Notes: generated from the sequence alone by a model not told the origin. DNA of 64,000 bases from Mucilaginibacter sp. L294 (GCF_001636615.1 NZ_LGEK01000017.1:1-64000); one strand, 5' to 3'; positions 25,284 to 34,946 are shown, counted from the stretch's first letter. Numbers and translations are program-made.

Positions 25284-26759
25284 TTATATCAAATGTTTCA
25301 ATTGTATCACTTCCTTTTCGTCAAGGTATCTCCAACGGCCGCGAGGAAGGTCTTTCTTGGTAAGGTTGGCGTAAACCGAACGGTCAAGCTTCACCACATC
25401 ATAACCTAATGATTCGAAGATACGGCGTACAATACGGTTTTTACCGCTGTGTATCTGAATGCCGATCTCCTTTTTAGTACCACCTGTTACGTACGATATA
25501 CTATCCGGTTTTATCAAACCATCCTCAAGCTCTAAACCGAACCCGATTTTATTAAGGTCGCCTTGTGTAAGGGCTTTGTTTAGCTCAACCAAGTATAATT
25601 TAGTAACGCTGTTACGTGGGTGCGATAATTTATCGGCCAGGTCGCCATCGTTGGTCATTAATAATAAACCGGTTGTGTTACGGTCAAGGCGGCCAACAGG
25701 GTAAATGCGTTCTTTGCTGGCTTTATCAACCAGGTGCATTACGGTACGGCGCTCTTGCGGGTCATCCGTAGTGGTGATGTAGTCTTTTGGCTTATTTAAA
25801 AGCACATAGATCATTTTCTCGCGTTTCAAAGCCTCGCCGTTGTAGCGTACCAGGTCTTTAAGCGGGTCAACCTTATGGCCAAGCTCAGATATTACTTCGC
25901 CGTTTACCGATACCACACCTGCTGCAATCAGTTCATCAGCCTTACGGCGGCTACAGATGCCCGCATTGGCAATATAACGGTTAAGGCGAATCAGGCCATC
26001 GTCTTTAGCTTTAACAACCGGGTTTTTACGGCCGCGCATGGTTGGCTTAGCCGGGCCATCGTTTGTACGTGTCCTGTCATCGCCTTCGCGTTTTTTGTAA
26101 CCCGTGCTTGTGCTCGGGAAATCTTTATTGCCACCACGGGTGTTGCCAAAGCTTTTCTTTGGTCCGCCTTCGCGGGTGCCGTATGGGCGTTTTTCGCCGC
26201 CTTCGGTATCAAAGCTTTTCTTTGGTCCGTCGGTACCGGCAGGTCGCCTGTTAAAAGGTTTATCGCCGGCAACCGGGTTTTTGCGCGCACCATATGATGC
26301 AGGGCCTAAACTTGGTTTACGGTAAGTGCTGCCCTCGCCATCTGATGATTGCGGGCGGCCACTGTATGGTTTATCTCTTGGGGTAAAGTTTTTGCGTTCG
26401 CCGGATGGTGCATCGCCGAAGCTTCTTTTTGGGCGGTCGGCATCAGCAGGGCGGCCGCTGTATGGCCTGCCTTTTGGTACAAATGCCTTTTTATCGCCAA
26501 ATGATGACGGGCCTGCACCATAGCTTTTCTTTGGCCTTTCGCTGCCTTCGCTATCTGGTTTACCTGAATCTGGTTTTGAATAGGTGGATCCCCTTTTATC
26601 TACCGAGAAGTTTTTTTTGCCATCTGTACGGCCTGCGCCGAAGGGTTTTCCTGTTGAGGAAGATGATGGTCTTTTTGCGTTTTCGCTACCACTTTTTGAG
26701 CGGCCCGATGATTTGTTGGGCCTGTCGTCGCGACTACCGGCTGGTCTTTTAAATACCAT
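25284..26759 (-). CDS. RsuA/RluB-type rRNA pseudouridine synthase with long low-complexity N-terminus
   Basis: The 491-residue protein has two parts. Residues 1 to about 250 are low complexity, rich in Lys, Arg, Gly, Ser and Pro, with imperfect repeats such as KPYSGRP and PKKSFG, likely disordered and RNA-binding. The rest is the enzyme: an S4 RNA-binding domain (RLNRYIANAGICSRRKADELI), then the catalytic domain with the Asp-containing motif YPVGRLDRNTTGLLL and the C-terminal motif GKNRIVRRIFESLGYDV. RluB in E. coli modifies 23S rRNA U2605; assignment to RluB over RsuA is not certain. The extension is typical for Bacteroidota homologues. Confidence 0.9.
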   Translation of the reverse strand: MVFKRPAGSRDDRPNKSSGRSKSGSENAKRPSSSSTGKPFGAGRTDGKKNFSVDKRGSTYSKPDSGKPDSEGSERPKKSYGAGPSSFGDKKAFVPKGRPYSGRPADADRPKRSFGDAPSGERKNFTPRDKPYSGRPQSSDGEGSTYRKPSLGPASYGARKNPVAGDKPFNRRPAGTDGPKKSFDTEGGEKRPYGTREGGPKKSFGNTRGGNKDFPSTSTGYKKREGDDRTRTNDGPAKPTMRGRKNPVVKAKDDGLIRLNRYIANAGICSRRKADELIAAGVVSVNGEVISELGHKVDPLKDLVRYNGEALKREKMIYVLLNKPKDYITTTDDPQERRTVMHLVDKASKERIYPVGRLDRNTTGLLLMTNDGDLADKLSHPRNSVTKLYLVELNKALTQGDLNKIGFGLELEDGLIKPDSISYVTGGTKKEIGIQIHSGKNRIVRRIFESLGYDVVKLDRSVYANLTKKDLPRGRWRYLDEKEVIQLKHLI

Positions 26760-26793
26760 AATTTTTTGTTTTGCGCTTTCGCAGCGTGAGGGT

Positions 26794-26824
26794 CAAAAGT
26801 ACAACATTTTAACCAAAAAAACAA
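26794..26824 (-). promoter_or_regulatory. Bacteroidota promoter for the pseudouridine synthase gene
   Basis: On the minus strand TTG (26824-26822) is followed after 20 bases by TACTTTTG (26801-26794), matching the TTG-N19/20-TAnnTTTG consensus. Confidence 0.65.
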
Positions 26825-26920
26825 CTTTTTAATAGGGTTCAAAATGTAGGTTTAAACCACTTTAAACGCTGATTTTTAGCCCTTTTTAAAATCCTCAAAA
26901 CACTAAGGCAATTGCAAGTG

Positions 26921-26952
26921 TTTGATAATCTGCTTTATATAACGTACCTTTG
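26921..26952 (+). promoter_or_regulatory. Bacteroidota promoter for the lytic transglycosylase gene
   Basis: TTTG at 26921-26924 and TACCTTTG at 26945-26952 are separated by 20 bases, matching the -33/-7 consensus. The ATG follows 28 bases later. Confidence 0.75.
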
Positions 26953-26980
26953 CAGCACATCATACCAAAAAGTATAATTA

Positions 26981-27772
26981 ATGAGTAAAATTGAAATGAC
27001 TAAAAAACACTTAATTACGTGCTCCGTAATCTTGGTGCTGGTTATCATTTCCAGGCTTAACATTTTCAGTACCGACCCGGTTTATCCTGTAAAATACATC
27101 GCCCACACACCTTCAAAATTGCTCTTCAGCCTACCTGCTGAAGTAGCCGAAGAGGCGTTTAGTTTTGCAGATGAGGCCCTGCCGGTAAACGACAAAAAAG
27201 TAGATTTTAAATTAAAAAAATCAATAGCGAAACACGGGTACAAAAACATTCAATCGAACATTTTGCACTCAAAAGCTGATAAGCTTTTCCCTATCATCGA
27301 GCCTATCTTAAAAGCCTACGGTATCCCCGAAGATTTTAAGTACATCCCCTTGGTAGAGTCGGGCTTAAAAGAAGGTACATCGCCTAAAGGCGCACGTGGC
27401 GTTTGGCAGTTTATGCCAGGTACCGCACGCACCTACGGCTTAAAGGTTAACAAGGCCAAAGATGAGCGCTTAAATTTGCGCAAATCAACCATTGCGGCCT
27501 GCAAGTACATTAAAGAACTGTACGGTGAGTTTAACAGCTGGACACTGGCCGCTGCCGCTTACAATAACGGTTCAATTAAACTGGAACGCGCCATTAACAA
27601 GCAAAATGAGGATAATTATTTCCGCATGACGCTTAACCGCGAAACCGGTTCTTACATCTACAAGATTATTGCCATGAAAGAGATCATCAGTAATCCTGCA
27701 AAATATGGCTATAAAAATTTTTATAGTTATATGCAAAAACCAACTCCCTTTTTAGGGCTGTATAACAATTAA
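26981..27772 (+). CDS. Lytic transglycosylase (SLT/MltD-like)
   Basis: The 263-residue protein has an N-terminal hydrophobic segment (residues about 9-25) acting as signal anchor, and an SLT catalytic domain from about residue 95. The sequence IPLVESGL carries the catalytic Glu, followed by SPKGARGVWQFMPGTARTYGLKV and LAAAAYNNG, which are classic SLT motifs. It cleaves the MurNAc-GlcNAc bond of peptidoglycan in the periplasm, forming anhydroMurNAc. No LysM domain is present. An alternative ATG five codons downstream is possible. It has its own promoter and terminator. Confidence 0.9.
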   Translation: MSKIEMTKKHLITCSVILVLVIISRLNIFSTDPVYPVKYIAHTPSKLLFSLPAEVAEEAFSFADEALPVNDKKVDFKLKKSIAKHGYKNIQSNILHSKADKLFPIIEPILKAYGIPEDFKYIPLVESGLKEGTSPKGARGVWQFMPGTARTYGLKVNKAKDERLNLRKSTIAACKYIKELYGEFNSWTLAAAAYNNGSIKLERAINKQNEDNYFRMTLNRETGSYIYKIIAMKEIISNPAKYGYKNFYSYMQKPTPFLGLYNN

Positions 27773-27800
27773 AGCAATTTAATTATTACGGAGCACATTT

Positions 27801-27832
27801 AAAAAGCCATCCCAGTCGGGGTGGCTTTTTTT
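27801..27832 (+). terminator. Intrinsic terminator after the lytic transglycosylase gene
   Basis: AAAAGCCATCCC pairs with GGGGTGGCTTTT through one wobble position, and T residues follow. Confidence 0.85.
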
Positions 27833-28089
27833 ATAGACTCTCCCCGGCATTTTCAAAGGAGATGGAGCGGACCCGGCACATTATCTAAAGATGATAGCCG
27901 GTGAAAAGTATCCGCAGGCGTGCGTTAAATCATCAAATTAAAGTATAAATACAATTTATAAAACTTAATACGAGTATAATACGTAATTACCACAGAGTGT
28001 AACCCGTATTAACACCACCCCCCTTAAGAAGCAGCTGATCGCGCTGCCCCGGAAACTCCATTTTTTACCGATGCTAATTTATATTCGCT
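27833..28089. other. Intergenic stretch with a possible structured RNA segment
   Basis: No gene is supported. At 27867-27915 nested complementary segments occur (GCGGA with TCCGC, and CCGGC with GCCGG), enclosing an AT-rich loop. This could be a structured leader or chance pairing. The remainder is AT-rich. A conserved upstream block of the first twin gene lies at about 28050-28089. Confidence 0.35.
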
Positions 28090-28287
28090 ATGAGTAACAT
28101 GGATCATGCCCTGCGGTATTTACATGCCGTTGAGAAAAAAAATAAACAATATTTTATGGATAATAGCCTGAAGATAGCCGACTGTGTATCGCTTACGGCT
28201 TCCGGCAAAATGGTTATTGTAAATATTACAAACACCAACCTGCCAAAGGAAATTAAAGATGATATCGACGATATGTTTTGGATATAA
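28090..28287 (+). CDS. Orphan 65-residue protein, twin copy 1
   Basis: The soluble 65-residue protein has no signal peptide or known motif. It is about 66 percent identical (43 of 65 residues by eye) to the next gene. The shared core includes HALRYLHAVEKK, an invariant DCV, and the C-terminal DMFWI. The secondary structure looks like helix, two strands, helix. The 35-40 bp upstream of both genes are also similar (a CATTTTTT run, then ATGCTAA and GCTATGA), so promoter and gene duplicated together. Function is unknown. Confidence 0.7.
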   Translation: MSNMDHALRYLHAVEKKNKQYFMDNSLKIADCVSLTASGKMVIVNITNTNLPKEIKDDIDDMFWI

Positions 28288-28441
28288 AATAATTAAAAAA
28301 ATTATTTACCCGAAAACCAAGGCCGTACCAATATCCGTATTTAGGGTAAGACCTTGCCGATACTACCTTCCCCTATTTAAAAAGCAACCTACCAAGCTTG
28401 CCTTTAAACGACATTTTTTTATCATGCTAAACTGATATGCT

Positions 28442-28639
28442 ATGAATAATTTAGAGCATGCCTTAAGGTATTTACATGCCGTAGAAAAAAAGTATAAGGA
28501 GTATTTCTCATCACATCACCTTAAAATAACCGACTGTGTGGCCCTCACTAATTCGGGCAATACGGTTAATGTGGACATCATAAATAATGCCCTGCCAGCC
28601 CATATCAAAGATGATATTAAGGATATGTTTTGGATATAA
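28442..28639 (+). CDS. Orphan 65-residue protein, twin copy 2
   Basis: This is the second of two tandem paralogues, the same length as copy 1 and without gaps in the alignment. Differences cluster in the middle (SSHHLKITDCVAL) while both ends are conserved (HALRYLHAVEKK and DIKDMFWI). Conservation between the copies and the intact reading frames argue that both are real genes. The 154-bp spacer contains a weak hairpin at about 28329-28356 and the duplicated promoter region. Function is unknown. Confidence 0.7.
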   Translation: MNNLEHALRYLHAVEKKYKEYFSSHHLKITDCVALTNSGNTVNVDIINNALPAHIKDDIKDMFWI

Positions 28640-28647
28640 CATCTTTC

Positions 28648-28681
28648 AAAAAAAAGCCCCCTCTGTGCAAAGAGGGGGCTT
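28648..28681 (-). terminator. Intrinsic terminator for the phytase-like gene
   Basis: AAGCCCCCTCT and AGAGGGGGCTT form an 11-bp stem with a 6-nt loop. The T tract is on the minus strand (A run at 28648-28655), so it ends the convergent minus-strand gene. Confidence 0.85.
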
Positions 28682-28713
28682 GAATAAACTCAGGCAGGGG
28701 TAATATAACGTTA

Positions 28714-30018
28714 TTATAATTTCAGCTTCACAAAATATAACCTGTTATGGTCTATGGTATTGGTAGCAGGGAGCATTTTTTGGGCAAAACCACTTGCGCC
28801 GTTATCAACCACACCAAAATCATCATCGTTTGATATCACCAGGATGTTGCCTTTTAGCAAAGTGATGCCTTCGGCCTTATCATGCGGGTAAACGGTTGGC
28901 AGGTCCTTCAGCAGGTCGAGCGCTAAGGTTTTGGTAACAGGTACTATACCGGCACCTTGCAAACCTGCGGCATCCACTAATTCCTCTACGGTTTTACCAC
29001 CGTAAAGTTTACCTTTAACGCTGTTAGCGGCATCAGAAATATCAGTAGCGTTGCTGATATCTATCTTGAAGATCTTTTTGAACGTTGCAGGGTTTGTTGG
29101 TGCGCCACCATAAAGGCCATCACGCTCAATGGTTAAAAAAGTAGTGGCGTTAACGGCTGTAATCTCGCTGCAACCGGTAAGCGTTGGGTTTTCCATTAAA
29201 TACGCGTATTGTTTGGTTGCGCCGGTAGCAATATCAAAAGTTAATATCCTTAAAACAACCGAGTTGCCAATAGCCGTTTTTGAAGGGTTATACATGGGCG
29301 ATTGCATTAAGCCAACCAATGTTTTACCATCTGGTGTAATAGTTAAGCCTTCCATGCCGCGGTTAGCCCTGCGATTTTTGAAAACCAAAGGTATTTTACG
29401 ACCGCCGGTGCCGGTGCCAAATGGGTTAATGCGCTCAATGGTTTTGCCGGTTGCATCAAAATGTACAATATGCGGGCCGTATTCGTCACTTATCCAAAAC
29501 GAACCATCGGCAGCTAATACCATGCCTTCCGAATCGATACCATCGGCGCTGGTTGGTAGTAATTTACCATCAAGGTCATAAGGTATCTCGCCGGTATTGC
29601 CCTGGTCAATAGGGTTGGGCAAGCCATTTAAATGAGCCCCTGCAGCATTCTTAAGGTTAATGGTTTGTTCTAAATAAAGTTTACCGTCCTTCAGTCTGAA
29701 TTTGCCTATAGCAGGTGTAAAATCAGACTTGCCCAAAATAATTGAACCGGGAACAGTAGTGCCGGCTACATTTGGGCCGCGGTCTGTAAGCATATAAAAC
29801 ACGGCAGGGTCGTTAGGGTCGGCAGCAACAGATGAGCCAAAGCCACCGTTATAAACCTTAACACCGGCAGCGGTAGTAAATAATAAAGCAGGATCGGCGG
29901 CTTCTGCCATATCCGGGTAGGTAACAGCGGGCGGTGTTACCGTATCGTTATGATTTTTTTGGCAGGCTGTTAAACTTACTGCCGCAATAGCAAACATACT
30001 CAGTAAAGCTTTTTTCAT
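28714..30018 (-). CDS. Esterase-like activity of phytase family lipoprotein
   Basis: The 434-residue protein has a signal peptide and lipobox SLTAC (Cys19). The mature part matches the phytase-like esterase beta-propeller family: YMLTDRGPNVAG, IDSEGMVLAADGSFWISDEYGPHIVHFDATG, and NRGMEGLTITPDGKTLVGLMQSP are characteristic. Metal-coordinating acidic residues in SDEYGP and GMEG are retained. It may hydrolyse phosphate or other esters outside the cytoplasm. The substrate is not known. It appears monocistronic. Confidence 0.87.
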   Translation of the reverse strand: MKKALLSMFAIAAVSLTACQKNHNDTVTPPAVTYPDMAEAADPALLFTTAAGVKVYNGGFGSSVAADPNDPAVFYMLTDRGPNVAGTTVPGSIILGKSDFTPAIGKFRLKDGKLYLEQTINLKNAAGAHLNGLPNPIDQGNTGEIPYDLDGKLLPTSADGIDSEGMVLAADGSFWISDEYGPHIVHFDATGKTIERINPFGTGTGGRKIPLVFKNRRANRGMEGLTITPDGKTLVGLMQSPMYNPSKTAIGNSVVLRILTFDIATGATKQYAYLMENPTLTGCSEITAVNATTFLTIERDGLYGGAPTNPATFKKIFKIDISNATDISDAANSVKGKLYGGKTVEELVDAAGLQGAGIVPVTKTLALDLLKDLPTVYPHDKAEGITLLKGNILVISNDDDFGVVDNGASGFAQKMLPATNTIDHNRLYFVKLKL

Positions 30019-30193
30019 TTTAGTAGATTATAGCTATTCGCTTTTGCAAAGCAAGCCCTGTTGTGTAAACCCATGGTTAACTTTAAAAAAAATGTTTTAC
30101 AGCGCGGGCAACATGTTGACGATGAGGATAAAATTTTACATTAAACAGTACATGTTGCCAAGGCTATCGCTTTAAATCACCGACGTTTTTGTG

Positions 30194-30201
30194 TATATTT
30201 G
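30194..30201 (+). promoter_or_regulatory. Bacteroidota -7 box for uvrA
   Basis: TATATTTG matches TAnnTTTG and lies 67 nt upstream of the ATG at 30269. It supports transcription starting before the full-length UvrA start. Confidence 0.55.
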
Positions 30202-30268
30202 CGAAAATTTTTAGTAATTAGCCAGCATAAAAACCTATACGGCATTTATGCTGTTTCCATAAAAATAT

Positions 30269-33115
30269 ATGAGCGAAAAAACGTTAGATCTGGGCGAGCA
30301 AAGTGAAGTTGAGGTTTATGGTGCCCGGGTACATAATTTATAAAATATAGATGTTTCTTTTCCGCGTAATAAGCTGGTTGTAATAACCGGTTTAAGTGGC
30401 AGCGGTAAATCGTCGTTAGCGTTCGATACCATTTATGCCGAAGGGCAGCGCCGTTATATGGAAACGTTTTCGGCCTATTCGCGGCAGTTTATGGGCGGTA
30501 TGGAGCGCCCGGATGTCGACAAAGTATCAGGCTTAAGCCCGGTAATTGCCATTGAGCAAAAAACCACCAGCAAAAACCCCCGCAGTACCGTTGGTACCAT
30601 TACCGAGATCTATGATTTTATGCGCCTGCTTTTTGCCCGCGCGGGTGATGCCTACAGCTACACCACCGGCGAGAAAATGGAGCGCATGAGCGAGGAGCAG
30701 ATCCTGAAAACTATTTTTGAAAAGTTCGACGGGCAGCCCGTAAACATATTAGCGCCAGTAGTAAAAGCCCGTAAAGGCCATTACCGCGAACTATTTGAGC
30801 AGATACGCAAACAAGGTTATCTGAAAGTTTATATTGATGGTGTTATTGCTGATGTAGAACCCAAAATGCAGGTAGACCGTTACAAAATTCATGATATTGA
30901 TATTGTGGTTGACCGCCTGGTGGTAAGCGAAGCCGATAGCAAGCGACTATACACCTCGGTACAAGCAGCCCTTAAGATAGCCAAAGGTATTATCCGTATT
31001 GCAGATAAGGACAATAATGTAGCCTACTTTAGTAAGTATTTAATGGACCCGGTATCGGGTATATCATATGATGAGCCGCAGCCAAATACATTCTCGTTTA
31101 ACTCGCCTTATGGCGCCTGCGAGAAGTGTAACGGATTGGGCTACATCTTTGAGGTGGATGAAGCCTCGGTTATACCAAACCCAAAACTGAGCATCCTTAA
31201 CGGCGGCCTTGCCCCGATAGGCGAGTACCGCGAAACCTGGATATTCCAGGTGCTGAAGGCGCTGGCCAAAAAATATGAGTTCTCGCTATCAACCCCGATA
31301 GAAAAACTTACCCGCGAGCATTTGGATATTATCCTGAATGGTTCGCCGGATATGATAAGCGTAGCGGTTGAGTACAATAAGTGGAACGTACAAAACTATC
31401 AGATCTCGTTTGATGGCATCATCCGTATGCTGGAAGAGCAGCAGGAGCGCCGTAACGACGAAGGAATGGACGATATGGAAAATTATCGTGTATTACGTAT
31501 CTGCCCTACCTGCGAAGGCGCCCGTTTGAAAAAAGAATCGCTGCACTTTAAGGTTGACGAGAAGAATATCTTTGAACTGGCCTGTATGGATATTACCACG
31601 CTTAATAGCTGGTACACAGGCTTAGAGGACAGGTTAACCGAGCGCCAGAACGTTATAGCTAAAGAGATACTGAAAGAGATCCGTGCACGCATCGGCTTTT
31701 TGCTGGATGTGGGGCTGAGCTATCTAACGCTCGACCGCACCGCCAAAACCCTTTCGGGTGGCGAGGCGCAGCGTATCAGGCTGGCCACACAGATTGGCTC
31801 GCAGCTGATGAACGTAATGTACATTCTGGATGAGCCAAGCATCGGCCTGCATCAGCGCGATAACGAACGTTTAATAAATGCCCTTAAAAACCTGCGCGAC
31901 CTGGGTAACACCGTTTTGGTTGTAGAGCATGATAAGGATATGATACTGGAAGCCGACCATGTGATAGACATGGGCCCGGCAGCAGGCGTACATGGCGGCC
32001 AGATAGTGGCACAGGGCACACCTGCCGAGCTGATGAGCCATCATACACTTACCACATCATACATTAACGGCGAGCGGGAAATTGCTATCCCTAAAGAGCG
32101 CCGCCCGGGGAATGGTAACACTTTGTCGCTTAAAAAGGCAACCGGGCATAACCTAAAGAAGGTTTCTGTCGATTTTCCGTTAGGGAAACTGATAGGGGTA
32201 ACCGGCGTATCGGGCAGTGGTAAATCCAGTTTAATAACCGAAACACTGTACCCTATATTGAACCACCACTTTTTCCGCGCCAAAAAACACCCCCTGCCTT
32301 ACGAAAAGATTGAGGGTTTGGAGCATATTGATAAAGTTATTGAGATAGACCAAACGCCTATAGGCCGTACGCCGCGCTCAAACCCGGCTACGTATACAGG
32401 TGTGTTCTCGGATATCCGTAACTTGTTTGTGGCATTGCCCGAGTCGAGGATCCGTGGGTACAAACCGGGCCGTTTCTCATTCAACGTAAAAGGTGGCCGT
32501 TGCGAAACCTGCCAGGGCGCAGGCCAAAAGGTGATAGAAATGAACTTTTTGCCCGATGTACAGGTGCCATGCGAAGAATGCGGTGGTCGCCGTTACAACC
32601 GCGAAACACTGGAGGTACGCTACCGTGGTAAATCTATCAGTGATGTACTGGATATGAGTATTGAGGATGCAACACCATTCTTCGAGCATATACCGTCTAT
32701 CTACCGCAAGGTGAAAACCTTATTTGATGTTGGTTTGGGATACATTACGCTTGGCCAGTCGTCAACCACGCTATCCGGTGGCGAGGCACAACGCGTAAAA
32801 CTGGCTACCGAGTTAAGTAAAAAAGATACAGGCAACACCTTCTACATTTTAGATGAGCCTACCACAGGTCTGCATTTCGAGGATATTAACGTATTGCTTG
32901 GTGTAATTAATCAATTAGTTGATAAAGGGAATACCGTATTGGTAATAGAACATAACCTGGATGTGATTAAAGTGGTTGACCATGTGATTGACTTAGGCCC
33001 GGAAGGTGGCTCGGGCGGTGGTAAAATACTATTTAGCGGGACACCAGAGGGTTTGTGCAAGGTTAAAGAAAGCTTTACCGGCCAGTTCCTGAAGAAAGAG
33101 ATGGGGGTGAAATAA
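30269..33115 (+). pseudogene. uvrA: UvrA (excinuclease ABC subunit A) with in-frame stop at codon 25
   Basis: Read from the ATG at 30269 the frame encodes a 948-codon UvrA, normal length, except that codon 25 (30341-30343) is TAA. The context VHNL-stop-NIDVSFPRNKL suggests an original Lys codon AAA changed at one base. Everything after is intact: Walker A GLSGSGKSS at residues 41-49, zinc-binding cysteine pairs (CEKC, CPTC, CETC, CEEC), two LSGGEAQR signatures and the second Walker A GVSGSGKSS. The next ATG, at 30458, gives 885 residues but lacks the first Walker A. UvrA binds damaged DNA in nucleotide excision repair. The stop is either a true mutation, an assembly error, or bypassed by a rare start codon. 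Confidence 0.78.
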
Positions 33116-33120
33116 AAGGT

Positions 33121-33185
33121 TTGTCATGCTGAACGTAGTGAAGTATCTATTCGCGAATTAGATCCTTCATTCCTCAGGATGACAA
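33121..33185. repeat. Family B inverted-repeat element, copy 2
   Basis: This shorter 65-bp copy begins TTGTCATGCTGAACGTAGTG and ends TCCTCAGGATGACAA, in the opposite orientation to the copy at 13405-13501. The interior is reduced to CGCGAATTAGATC-like sequence. Confidence 0.78.
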
Positions 33186-33233
33186 ATGTTTTTACACACA
33201 AAACAAAAAGCATAAATCCTATCTTTAGGGTAT

Positions 33234-34739
33234 ATGTTGCCTTTACTCGTATCGAAGCAAATTCGCGAAGCTGATGCTTATACCATAGCTCATGAGCCCA
33301 TAAGTTCTATCGATTTGATGGAGCGGGCCAGTAAAGCTTTTGTGGGCTGGTTCATCAATCACTTTCAGGATAAAAAACAAACCATCGCGGTTTACTGCGG
33401 AACAGGCAACAACGGCGGAGACGGTTTGGCCATTGCCCGCATACTTTGCGACCATGGTTACTGCAATATCGATGTGAAGATCTGCCGCTTTAGCGATAAG
33501 GCCAGCGATGATTTTAATGCGAATTTTAAGCGACTAAAAACGGCAAAAATCGCCTTTCAAACGCTAAAAAACGGCTCTGAAACGCCCCAGGAAACCGCGG
33601 ATGTAATTATTGACGCGATATTAGGCAGCGGCCTTAATAAACCCCTTGCCGGCGATTACAAAAAGCTGGTTGAGCACTTAAACAGTCTGCAGAAAACGGT
33701 AGTTGCCGTGGATGTCCCCACGGGCTTCTTCACTGATGGCGAGCTCCCCAAAAATGCCACCGTCCTGAATGCCGACCTGGTGATCACCTTTCAGCAACCA
33801 AAGATCAACTTCCTGCTGCCGGAATCTGGGCCATATATAAACTGTTGCGAGGTAGTTAAAATAGGCCTTAACGAGGCGTTTATAAACACGGCTGATACAC
33901 CATATTTTTTAGTAGAAGAGCGTGATGCGTACCAATTACTTAAACCGCGTAAACGCTTTAGCAATAAAGGCACCTATGGGCATGCGCTTATCATTGCCGG
34001 TAAGGACGAAACGATGGGCGCGGCACTACTGGCCTCATCAGCGTGCGCGCATGCCGGGGCGGGGCTAACAACGGCCTGTATCCCGCAAAGCGGATTGATC
34101 GCGCTGAACAGTTCCATGCCCGAGGTTATGGCCCTGCTGCGGGATGATAATAAGCTGCCGAATATTAAATGGGATAAATTTAGCGCCATAGGCATTGGCC
34201 CGGGCCTGGGCAAAGAGCCGGGTACGTTAAAACTGCTGAAAGCTATTTGTAAAAATTACAGCAAACCTGTTGTTGTGGATGCGGACGCGCTGAATGTACT
34301 GGCAGAAAATCAATCTTTATTGAAAAAACTGCCCGCAGGGAGCATTATTACGCCCCACATGAAAGAGTTTGACCGCTTGTTTGGCGAACATACCAGCTGG
34401 TGGCAGCGCCTGCAAACGGCTAAAGCGAAGGCTAAAGAACTCCATATTTATATCATCTTGAAAAACGATTACACTCTTACGGCCACGCCTGATGAGCGGT
34501 TGTACTTTAATTCAACCGGTAACCCGGCTATGGCAAGTGGTGGTATGGGGGATGTGCTTACAGGTATTTTAACCTCGTTATTAGCACAGCAGTATTCTGC
34601 GCAGGATGCCTGTTTATTAGGTGTTTATATACACGGCAAGGCCGGGGATGAACTGGCGTTGCCAAACAGGCTGAATGTGGTATTACCTACAAGGGTTATT
34701 GCCCAATTGCCGGTAACCATGGCAAAATTAAAGGCATAA
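33234..34739 (+). CDS. nnr: Bifunctional NAD(P)H-hydrate epimerase / ADP-dependent dehydratase
   Basis: The 501-residue protein joins two metabolite-repair activities for hydrated NAD(P)H. The N-terminal YjeF_N epimerase domain (residues 1 to about 210) has VYCGTGNNGGDGLAIAR and VDVPTGF. The C-terminal carbohydrate-kinase-like dehydratase domain has GHALIIAGKDETMGAALLAS, IGIGPGLGKEP, VVDADALNVLA, ITPHMKEFDRL, and GNPAMASGGMGDVLTGIL, which holds the nucleotide-binding and catalytic residues. The start ATG follows a family B repeat. A terminator follows the stop codon. Confidence 0.94.
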   Translation: MLPLLVSKQIREADAYTIAHEPISSIDLMERASKAFVGWFINHFQDKKQTIAVYCGTGNNGGDGLAIARILCDHGYCNIDVKICRFSDKASDDFNANFKRLKTAKIAFQTLKNGSETPQETADVIIDAILGSGLNKPLAGDYKKLVEHLNSLQKTVVAVDVPTGFFTDGELPKNATVLNADLVITFQQPKINFLLPESGPYINCCEVVKIGLNEAFINTADTPYFLVEERDAYQLLKPRKRFSNKGTYGHALIIAGKDETMGAALLASSACAHAGAGLTTACIPQSGLIALNSSMPEVMALLRDDNKLPNIKWDKFSAIGIGPGLGKEPGTLKLLKAICKNYSKPVVVDADALNVLAENQSLLKKLPAGSIITPHMKEFDRLFGEHTSWWQRLQTAKAKAKELHIYIILKNDYTLTATPDERLYFNSTGNPAMASGGMGDVLTGILTSLLAQQYSAQDACLLGVYIHGKAGDELALPNRLNVVLPTRVIAQLPVTMAKLKA

Positions 34740-34741
34740 AA

Positions 34742-34774
34742 AAAGCGAATGTCAGTATCAAACATTCGCTTTTC
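34742..34774 (+). terminator. Intrinsic terminator after nnr
   Basis: AAAAGCGAATGT pairs with ACATTCGCTTTT in a perfect 12-bp stem with a 9-nt loop. Confidence 0.85.
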
Positions 34775-34913
34775 AAACTATTAACTGATCTTATAAAGAA
34801 CTAAATACTTCTAACTAAGTACATATATGACGTACAACGCATATATTAGTTACAGTAACAACGCTAAATATTTTTTTGTTTTATAGTTTTTTGCTTTTTT
34901 AACAAAAATTTAA

Positions 34914-34946
34914 CAAAAAAGCCGCCCTGCGTTAGCAAAGCGGCTT
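34914..34946 (-). terminator. Intrinsic terminator for the anti-sigma gene
   Basis: AAGCCGC (34919-34925) pairs with GCGGCTT (34940-34946), and on the minus strand a T tract follows (A run from 34914). Confidence 0.78.

Noticed and set aside
25991-26842. Several ORFs of 60-140 codons opposite or out of frame with the pseudouridine synthase N-terminus
   Set aside because: They arise from the biased low-complexity codons of the real gene and have no domain or start signal.
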